DNA of 5,470 bases from DASSWG01 sp035704905 (lineage in GTDB: Bacteria; Bacteroidota; Bacteroidia; Flavobacteriales; Flavobacteriaceae): assembly GCA_035704905.1 (NCBI GenBank), contig DASSWN010000172.1, positions 1 to 5,470 on the forward strand, in the 5' to 3' direction. Below the pieces are notes generated by a model. The model was not told where the DNA came from. It saw only the letters and a list, made by a program, of their open reading frames with translations, and did not search any database. The position numbers and the translations under genes are program-made. Positions 1 to 5,470 of this stretch are shown here, piece by piece (the stretch's first letter is position 1; the number at the start of each line of letters is the position of its first letter).

Positions 1-1107
1 GCCAGATTGTCCAAAGTAAATGTTGCTGAACTTTCACCTGAACAAAAAGCAGCTTATCTGGAACAATTGGAATCAATCGAAGCGGAAAAAACCCGTATAA
101 CCCAAGAAGCGGAAAAAAAGAGGTTGCAAATCCGCATAGATTCCATTGATCGGGAAATTGCCAAAGTGGAAGAAGGGAGCGAACGGTATATTGAATTGAT
201 GAATGAAAGGATTGCAATTCAAAAAGACCTCGCAAATTTGGAATACGGATTGAACACGGACAATCTCACAAAAGGACTGGACAAAGCAAAAGACAAATGG
301 AAACAGTTTGCAAACGATTTAAGGACCATCCTAACGGAAGTTTTTAACCGCGTGGATGAATTGCAACAAAAAGCCGTTTCACGTACCGAAAAGAATTTGG
401 ACAAACAGGAAGAGGCTGTTTCTTCACAGCAAAAAAGGGCCCAAGAAGGATTATCGAACACATTGGCATTTGAGCAAAAACAACTGGCTGAAAGGGAAAG
501 GAATGTTCAAAGGCAACAAAAAAAGTTGGAACAAATCCAAAAACTAAAAGCCTACTGGAACACATATAACGCCAATTTAAGATCGTTAAACGAAAATCAG
601 GATTCAGGTGATGCTATTGTAAAAACATTGAGGGATATGGCAATACTGGAAGGGATTACCGCCAGTTTGGCAAGTTTCGGCGAAGGTGGTATTGTGGAAG
701 ATCAATTGCCAAAAAACGGGGTTTTCCGGGGGCAAAGCCACAAGGGCAACAATAAGGGTATTCCGATAATGGTAGAGGGCAGGGAAGGTATTTTTTCAGT
801 TAATGAAATGGATAATTTGGGGCGCAAAAACTTCTATGCAATCAAAGAGGCTGCAAAACGTGGAAAACTGGACAGCAATTTCTTTGGGCAACAACACAAA
901 GAATTTTTGCAAACAATCCCGGTATCGTCAGATAATCGAAATATGGAATCCAAATTGGATAGATTGATCGATGCGGTGCGTTCCAAAGAAACCTCATCCA
1001 CTAATGTAGGTGAAATAATAGGCGGCTTCCTAAAGATCACCGAAACGGTCAAAACCAAAAACAAAACGATCCGTAACCACTATAAAATCCAAAAACCAAG
1101 GCTATGA
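1..1107 (+). CDS. Tail tape measure protein, C-terminal part (5' end outside window)
   Basis: Tape measure proteins set tail length and fill the tail tube until DNA ejection. The frame is open from base 1 (GCC AGA TTG...), so the TTG at 7 is only an internal codon and the true start lies upstream; 368 codons plus TGA are visible. Codons about 13-83 and 94-195 are long, highly charged Gln/Glu/Lys-rich helices with coiled-coil character. A short hydrophobic patch follows (about 212-226, AILEGITASLASF). Then comes the recognisable end-domain: FGEGGIVEDQ at 226-235, GQSHKGNNKGIP at 244-255, VEGREGIFSVNEM at 258-270, and NFYAIKEAAKRG at 277-288. This Gly-Gly, G-x-S-H, 'EGxEGIxSVNE' series is what I know from C-termini of phage tape measures in Bacteroidota. 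The last 55 residues resemble a short amphipathic helix (ESKLDRLIDAV) and a basic tail. No cysteine is present. It overlaps the next gene by ATGA. The family call is fairly secure; the upstream portion and full length are unknown. Confidence 0.82.
   Translation, partial: ARLSKVNVAELSPEQKAAYLEQLESIEAEKTRITQEAEKKRLQIRIDSIDREIAKVEEGSERYIELMNERIAIQKDLANLEYGLNTDNLTKGLDKAKDKWKQFANDLRTILTEVFNRVDELQQKAVSRTEKNLDKQEEAVSSQQKRAQEGLSNTLAFEQKQLAERERNVQRQQKKLEQIQKLKAYWNTYNANLRSLNENQDSGDAIVKTLRDMAILEGITASLASFGEGGIVEDQLPKNGVFRGQSHKGNNKGIPIMVEGREGIFSVNEMDNLGRKNFYAIKEAAKRGKLDSNFFGQQHKEFLQTIPVSSDNRNMESKLDRLIDAVRSKETSSTNVGEIIGGFLKITETVKTKNKTIRNHYKIQKPRL
1104..1107 (+). other. ATGA stop/start overlap, tape measure to hub-position gene
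   Basis: The hub-position ATG (1104-1106) and the tape-measure TGA (1105-1107) share bases, the classic arrangement for termination-reinitiation. The preceding leader (AAAATCCAAAAACCAAGGCT) is A-rich, with at most a weak AAGG and no proper Shine-Dalgarno site, so coupling to upstream translation is the likely way this start is used. Confidence 0.75.
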
Positions 1108-2864
1108 GCAATATCAGGCACTACATAGCCGGTCAAGATTTTGGCGAACCCCGTAACTGGATGGATTTGGAAATCACCGTGGACTGGCTCACCAAAAAAG
1201 ACGAAGCCACGATCAACATTACCGAACTGGAATTTGTTTTTGAAGCACGAAAATATCTGAAAGAAAGAATGCTAAACGGATTGACCGGGGGCGTTGGGAT
1301 ATTTGAGGGCGAACCATATCAAATAAAGGTCCAGGAACCGGGCGAACCGGAATTTACTTTTGAAGGTTATTTGGATTTTGCCGAAAGCAACAAGATCAGC
1401 AATGAGGGCGTAATAACCGCACTAAAGAAAAAACAGGGCGAAGATTGGTTAAACGATGTGGCGGATGGGTTCAGTTTTGCCTACTTGAAAGATGTGGGTA
1501 TAATCAACTCTGGCGATTATGTGAAAGTGCCTTATGTGATCAATTACGTGCCAGATGGAATGCAGTTGATCGTACTTTCAATGTCCATCTATATGATGAC
1601 AAAAGAAATAATCGAAAACATTCAAAATATTGCGGACACAATAGCGGATATTACGGATGCTTCGACACCGGTTATAGGGGTTTCGGTAGGTGTTGGTGCA
1701 GGTGTGGTTACGGCTTGGGATTTGGGAAATTTTGTATTAACCGTCCTTAAAGTGATCGCGCGTATCGCTTATACAATTGCAATGATAATTGCTATTGTGG
1801 CATTGATAGAAGCATTGTTTGAGCAGCTTTTGCCAAAGAAACGGAACCATCTCGGAATACGTGTAAAAACCTTGTTTGAGAAAAGCTGCCAACATTTGGG
1901 ATTGACCCTAAACAGCCAATTGCTGAACGGTTTTCAAGATTGGGTTTATATTCCAACGAAAGACCGCAAAGGCGGTTCAAGTGGTGAAACCGGCCATCCA
2001 CGTAATTCAGACCCTATTTATACTTTTGGCGACCTTATACGTGTGTTCAAAGAAACGTTCACTGCAGATTACCGTATCAAAAACGGTATTTTCTATTTTG
2101 AAAGAAAAGATAAATTTGAATTTCCATCTGCTTATCAAATTCCCAATTTCTTCATCGACCAAGAAAAACTATTGGACAACGTAAAATTCAATACGGATGA
2201 GGTCGCAGCGAATTATAACATTCATTGGGCCTATGATGCACAAGATAAAAACACCCTCGATGACCAAAAAGGTCGGGTTTTCCAAGCGATTACCTCACCA
2301 CTTACATTCAATGATAAGAAACTAATCAATTTAAAAAACCTTGTCGAGATAAGTATTCCATTTTCACAAGGGAAAACCAAAACCGAACTAACGGCAATCG
2401 AAGAAACCGCAAAAGACTTGGGCCAAATTGTCGATGACCTTACCGGAATATTCGGGGGCGGTACAAACTTCGCTTCCAAAATTGAAAACAGGATAGGCAG
2501 TTTATTGTTAAGCAGCCATTTTTTAACCGTTCCGAAAATCGTAGTTATGAGCGGTTCGGATTTGGCGAACGATCAAAGGGAAAGGCTGAACGCACGGAAA
2601 TTATGGGATGACTTTCACTATATCAATTCCTTTGCCGAAATAAACGGGGTGCATAACCAATACTGGCGGTACACGGAGCAGAGCGTGCCAATGAAATTGA
2701 AAGACTTTAACGAACTTCTTTCCAACAATAGGGGAATAGATGGCGATGGAAATGAATTTGTTATTGAAAAAATAGTATGGCAACCTCAACGGCAAGTAGC
2801 CGAAATGGATTACCGTATCAAAAAGAAATACACCAAAAATTTAAAAATCGAATATGTCGAATAA
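1104..2864 (+). CDS. Putative distal tail / tail hub protein with central hydrophobic block
   Basis: I do not recognise a named family. The gene directly follows the tape measure, the place where siphophages keep distal-tail and tail-associated (hub) genes, so a tail-tip role is inferred from order. The 586 residues fall into three parts. Residues 1-135 look like a mixed alpha/beta domain (WMDLEITVDW, then GIFEGEPYQIKV and FTFEGYLDFAES strand-like stretches). Residues about 153-243 are hydrophobic: an amphipathic run (MQLIVLSMSIYMM), a Gly/Val segment at 189-202 (VIGVSVGVGAGVV), and a long apolar helix at about 208-243 ending at the basic PKKR of 244-247. Residues 248-586 are soluble: GDLIRVFKETFTADYRIKNG at 309-328 followed by FYFERKDKFEF, then a C-terminal strand series (FVIEKIVWQPQRQVAEMDYR, 552-571). 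There is one cysteine (C262) and no signal peptide at the N-terminus. The ATG at 1104 is chosen because it overlaps the upstream TGA; an A-rich leader precedes it. The coding frame is solid, the role tentative. A membrane-penetrating or pilot-like component is an alternative. Confidence 0.6.
   Translation: MSNIRHYIAGQDFGEPRNWMDLEITVDWLTKKDEATINITELEFVFEARKYLKERMLNGLTGGVGIFEGEPYQIKVQEPGEPEFTFEGYLDFAESNKISNEGVITALKKKQGEDWLNDVADGFSFAYLKDVGIINSGDYVKVPYVINYVPDGMQLIVLSMSIYMMTKEIIENIQNIADTIADITDASTPVIGVSVGVGAGVVTAWDLGNFVLTVLKVIARIAYTIAMIIAIVALIEALFEQLLPKKRNHLGIRVKTLFEKSCQHLGLTLNSQLLNGFQDWVYIPTKDRKGGSSGETGHPRNSDPIYTFGDLIRVFKETFTADYRIKNGIFYFERKDKFEFPSAYQIPNFFIDQEKLLDNVKFNTDEVAANYNIHWAYDAQDKNTLDDQKGRVFQAITSPLTFNDKKLINLKNLVEISIPFSQGKTKTELTAIEETAKDLGQIVDDLTGIFGGGTNFASKIENRIGSLLLSSHFLTVPKIVVMSGSDLANDQRERLNARKLWDDFHYINSFAEINGVHNQYWRYTEQSVPMKLKDFNELLSNNRGIDGDGNEFVIEKIVWQPQRQVAEMDYRIKKKYTKNLKIEYVE
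2854..2864 (+). other. 11-base overlap, hub-position gene to small helical gene
   Basis: The small gene starts at 2854, while the upstream frame ends with TAA at 2862-2864. The bases just before the start (CCAAAAATTTAAAAATCGAAT) contain no purine-rich Shine-Dalgarno motif and are dominated by A and T, as is usual for Bacteroidota leaders. The overlap implies coupled translation and fixes this ATG as the start. Confidence 0.7.
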
Positions 2865-3099
2865 AGCGGATTTAGATCAATTGAAAAGGCTATCGAACGA
2901 AGCCAATGAACAAATGAAACGGCAAATGAACCTTCTGGATGGAACTTTTAATGAGATGATGGTAAAACTTCCAAACGATGAGGCTAAAAAAGTTGAGCGG
3001 TTAAAAGTTTTGACACAAAAAGCGATCCTGCTTGCAAAACAAGGCAAAGCAGATGAAGCGCAAAAAATAATCAAAGAATTTCAAAACCAATGGGCGTAA
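2854..3099 (+). CDS. Small helical protein with TPR-like half-motif, unknown function
   Basis: I do not recognise this 81-residue protein. It is almost wholly helical and charged, with no cysteine and no membrane segment or signal peptide. Residues about 5-38 form an amphipathic helix rich in Leu, Met, Asn and Gln (LDQLKRLSNEANEQMKRQMN). A likely break falls at L39-P40-N41. Residues 42-79 form a second helical pair in which AILLAKQGKADEAQKIIKEF (57-76) fits the A-x-x-x-x-x-x-G-x-x-x-E-A spacing of a single TPR-type hairpin. It ends NQWA. The start at 2854 lies inside the last codons of the preceding gene (11-base overlap) and its own stop overlaps the next gene by 10 bases, which supports it as a real co-translated gene. 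In a tail operon a protein like this could be an assembly chaperone, a spacer or a minor tip subunit; none of these is shown by sequence. The antisense frame over the same bases (2877-3074) is a shadow. Confidence 0.72.
   Translation: MSNKADLDQLKRLSNEANEQMKRQMNLLDGTFNEMMVKLPNDEAKKVERLKVLTQKAILLAKQGKADEAQKIIKEFQNQWA
3090..3099 (+). other. 10-base overlap, small helical gene to large tail gene
   Basis: The large gene's ATG at 3090 precedes the small gene's TAA (3097-3099). The leader (AATCAAAGAATTTCAAAACC) is A-rich without a Shine-Dalgarno motif. The next in-frame ATG is not until codon 75, inside a conserved-looking beta domain, so 3090 is the sensible start. Confidence 0.7.
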
Positions 3100-5470
3100 A
3101 AATTATAAAACGAATTTATAACGAAGATTATTCCGATACCGCAACGGATTGGCTATTGGGCAATGTTGGCGATTGGCAAAAAGTACTCATTGAAGTAGAA
3201 GCCGGGGTTGAGTTTTTGGCAAACCAACAATCACCCTTGCAGATTGACTATGTGAACAACGCCATTGTATTGGCGGGTGGTCAAAATTGGGGGCAATTGG
3301 GTTTTGATAGTGGGATGGTCGTTACGCTCCGGTACAAAAAAAGTATTGATTCCAACAATGATGGAACGTTCGACCAAGTTCAGACTATTTCAAACGATTA
3401 CACGATCAATAATATCTACGAGAATGTGATGGAGATCGAAGAAGATTTGGAAGTAGATGGCTTTGAAAACATCCCCACCAATTTTGGAACGCAAAAAATT
3501 AGTGAAGTGATTTTATTCGCCAATGTGGATATTGAAGGCTGCAAACTTCGATACGGCCATGTGCCGAACAATGACCAAAGCGAAAACCTTGCATCGGTAA
3601 TAGATGGAACCACAACCGAATTTATATTGCCACAATTAAATGCATTGACTGCGGGAAACTGGGCGTATATGGAACCCGTTGGCAAACAGTCGGGAATGTC
3701 TGTTTTGAGGGCAAAAATACGCTCATTGGCGGGAAGTCAAGATAATATTGCTTTGAATATGCAAGGTGGTTTTTGGAATGAAGTTGAAAGCATTGGCATT
3801 CAACGAACCTTGACCACGGAGTATATGCATATCAGAAATACGGGATTGATCCCTATTATTATTTTCCCAAGCGGCTTGCGGATTGGAACGGTAGAACAAA
3901 ATTTGGTGCCAACCGCAAATTCTTCGGGGAATATACAAAATGGCAATTCAAGTACCGCTTTTTGGTTCAATCAACCAGTTGCGGAACAACGGCAATTTTT
4001 TATGAACGTGAATGTACGGATCACCAAATTGGAAAATATTGTGCCAACAGATTTGTTCAAATTGGTTTTGCTAAAATACACCAACGGGGAAGATATGGAT
4101 TTTGTGGAAAAAACCACGATCCAAAGTTGGGCCAATTTGCAAACCCTTATAAACGAACCATTGAATTTCAATGGTATTGTCGATGTGGATATGAACGCAA
4201 CGGATTCCCTTGTTTTGGCTTGGGAATATGAACAGGATCCTGAAAATGGAATTAACGGAACAGGATATACCAATATTGTTAGGTACAAAATAGGTGAGGT
4301 TTTTGTGCAAGTTTCAAATCCAAACCAAGAATTTTCCATTGGTGCAAACCGCATTTATCAAATTGAAGTGGAATATATGTTGAGTTCATTTTTTGAGAAT
4401 TTGACCAACCTTCAAAATTTGGAAATGCCATCCTATTTAACGGGCGATGGTTCGTTGATGGATAATTTCCTAATCAAATTCTTTCCCGAATGGAACAACC
4501 CTAACGTAATCATTCAAAATGATCCGAAAGAAACAAGACGGTTTGGAAATACGGGATGGTTCAATGAGAATTTTAACCAACTCAATAATGATTTTGCCAT
4601 AGAATCTATCCAGTATTTCGATGAAGATGACAACCCAATCGAAGCAATCGACTATACAAAATACACAAAAATAAAAACGGTTGTTTCAGGAATCCCGAAT
4701 TTGGGAAGCGGAAAATACGGTTTTGGGTTTGCGTGGGTTCCAAAAAACCCGGATGACTACAAAAACAAAGAAACGCCTTTTCATAAAAACGTCTATTCTC
4801 ATTCCGATATATATGGACTTGGACCTAACCCCGGATCATCCGGCTATGGTATCAATGGTGCTGCAATCCAATTTTCAAATGTTGAATTGAGCGAAGAAGA
4901 TGGGAAATTGGTCATTGAACTAAGGACACACCCGATAAATAATTTTTCAACTGTTTTTGAAAACAAAAATGAAGATGATCGAAATTATGTCCTTTGGGTT
5001 TCGGTGGCAGATGGTGAATTGCCCCGTCAGTTTTCGGATAGGGTAAGCCTTATTGTTGACGTTAACAATATGGTCAAATCCATTCCACCCGCAGGGCCTT
5101 ATGAAAATATCACAAACAAATTTATAGAGCATCCTTTTGAAGCGGACGTGCAAGGCGTGGAAGTTTACAAAGGAATTTCACAAGACGACATCCTTTGCCG
5201 TTTGCCGTTCACGGTCAAAAAAGATGGTACGGTATTTCAGAAAATGACCTTTGGCGTGGAAGCATTCCACCCCGAAAAACCAAGTTTTGAATTGGAACGT
5301 TTTGAGGTGGATTTATCACAATTTCCAACAGCCAACGGGGTGCAACAATTCGACTTTGATTCCATTAGAGGGTTCAAGTTGGAAAACGGAAATAACAAAA
5401 ATTGGGTAAAAATCCATAGGAAACCGGAACTTGATACAAATATCGCAAATGGATATACCGCATTCTATGC
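3090..5470 (+). CDS. Very large putative tail tip / receptor-binding structural protein, 3' end outside window
   Basis: Reading from the ATG at 3090 gives 793 complete codons without a stop, running off the right edge, so the protein exceeds 793 residues. The start overlaps the preceding TAA by 10 bases; the N-terminus reads MGVKIIKRIYNEDYSDTATD. No family is recognised. Sequence texture is that of an extracellular, beta-rich virion protein: alternating polar/apolar stretches, many Asn, Gly, Thr, Phe and Trp, no membrane helix, no signal peptide and only two cysteines (C151, C703). Residues about 60-120 look like a small beta domain (W67, G71-F72, G75, then YTINNIYENVMEIEEDL at 104-120) of the 'GF-x-x-G-x-x-V' kind common in phage structural proteins. 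An Asp/Asn turn D87-SNNDGTFD95 sits inside it. Residues 575-590 are Gly/Pro/Ser-rich (YGLGPNPGSSGYGING), probably a linker or loop between domains, followed by a strand-rich part (YVLWVSVADG at 633-642, RVSLIVDVNNM at 651-661). By size and position after the hub gene it is probably the tip, baseplate or host-recognition protein. The frame is certain, the function inferred. Confidence 0.62.
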   Translation, partial: MGVKIIKRIYNEDYSDTATDWLLGNVGDWQKVLIEVEAGVEFLANQQSPLQIDYVNNAIVLAGGQNWGQLGFDSGMVVTLRYKKSIDSNNDGTFDQVQTISNDYTINNIYENVMEIEEDLEVDGFENIPTNFGTQKISEVILFANVDIEGCKLRYGHVPNNDQSENLASVIDGTTTEFILPQLNALTAGNWAYMEPVGKQSGMSVLRAKIRSLAGSQDNIALNMQGGFWNEVESIGIQRTLTTEYMHIRNTGLIPIIIFPSGLRIGTVEQNLVPTANSSGNIQNGNSSTAFWFNQPVAEQRQFFMNVNVRITKLENIVPTDLFKLVLLKYTNGEDMDFVEKTTIQSWANLQTLINEPLNFNGIVDVDMNATDSLVLAWEYEQDPENGINGTGYTNIVRYKIGEVFVQVSNPNQEFSIGANRIYQIEVEYMLSSFFENLTNLQNLEMPSYLTGDGSLMDNFLIKFFPEWNNPNVIIQNDPKETRRFGNTGWFNENFNQLNNDFAIESIQYFDEDDNPIEAIDYTKYTKIKTVVSGIPNLGSGKYGFGFAWVPKNPDDYKNKETPFHKNVYSHSDIYGLGPNPGSSGYGINGAAIQFSNVELSEEDGKLVIELRTHPINNFSTVFENKNEDDRNYVLWVSVADGELPRQFSDRVSLIVDVNNMVKSIPPAGPYENITNKFIEHPFEADVQGVEVYKGISQDDILCRLPFTVKKDGTVFQKMTFGVEAFHPEKPSFELERFEVDLSQFPTANGVQQFDFDSIRGFKLENGNNKNWVKIHRKPELDTNIANGYTAFY

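Noticed and set aside
7..9. TTG as the start codon of the first gene
   Set aside because: The same frame is open to base 1, the sequence begins mid-protein with coiled-coil character, and a tape measure is normally far longer than 366 residues. The TTG is an internal leucine codon.
1445..1750. 101-codon plus-strand frame, Cys- and Gly-rich
   Set aside because: It is an alternative frame inside the 586-residue gene. Its Cys/Trp/Arg content is a by-product of Gly/Val codons read out of frame, and nothing suggests independent translation.
1963..1976. Inverted repeat ACCGC-AAAG-GCGGT
   Set aside because: It has only a 5-bp stem, lies within coding sequence and has no U-run, so it does not qualify as a terminator or regulatory hairpin.
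2740..2763. DGDGNEF turn near the end of the 586-residue protein as a calcium site
   Set aside because: The spacing does not fit an EF-hand and the acidic twelfth position is missing. It looks like a beta-hairpin turn between strands.
3348..3374. Possible EF-hand or dockerin-like calcium loop (D-S-N-N-D-G-T-F-D)
   Set aside because: It has the first five ligand positions of a D-x-N-x-D-G loop but a Gln where the acidic position 12 should be, and it sits in a beta context. A beta-turn is the simpler explanation, though metal binding in the tip is not excluded.
3971..4354. 127-codon antisense open frame
   Set aside because: It lies wholly inside the continuous large plus-strand gene, has no overlap-coupled neighbours, and its translation (Ser/Phe/Cys-rich) is that of a reverse shadow of Asn/Glu/Phe-rich coding sequence.
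1..5470. Defence system, CRISPR, insertion sequence, tRNA or regulatory RNA
   Set aside because: Coding sequence on one strand fills the window with no intergenic gap. I saw no repeat array, terminal inverted repeats, transposase motif or cloverleaf-like sequence.

Overview
This window is a compact, all-plus-strand stretch of tail genes from a tailed phage, prophage or phage-derived particle, most likely of a Bacteroidota (probably flavobacterial) host. Four genes fill it from edge to edge with no intergenic space. The host assignment is an inference. It rests on moderately AT-rich coding sequence, A-rich leader sequence without Shine-Dalgarno motifs before all three internal starts, and a tape-measure C-terminus of the type I associate with Bacteroidota phages.

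Layout: (1) 1-1107 is the C-terminal 368 codons of a tail tape measure protein whose start lies left of the window. (2) 1104-2864 encodes a 586-residue protein in the distal-tail/hub position, with an unusual hydrophobic block in its middle. (3) 2854-3099 encodes an 81-residue helical protein with one TPR-like half-motif. (4) 3090-5470 is a very large open frame (793 complete codons, no stop) that runs off the right edge. It is predicted to be a beta-rich tail-tip, baseplate or receptor-binding component. Neighbouring genes overlap by 4, 11 and 10 bases, so they are almost certainly one transcript with coupled translation.

How they may work together: the tape measure sets tail length and occupies the tube. 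The protein encoded next would cap or close the tail tip, the small helical protein may be an assembly factor or minor tip subunit, and the large last protein would form the outer tip that meets the host surface. This rests on gene order and sequence texture; only the tape-measure call has a recognisable motif.

I see no RNA gene, CRISPR array, mobile element, attachment site, promoter, terminator or host gene. Lytic phage, prophage and tailocin cannot be told apart from this window. The most interesting point is the location of the hydrophobic, potentially membrane-active block: it is in the hub-position protein, while the visible tape-measure tail carries only a short weak hydrophobic patch.
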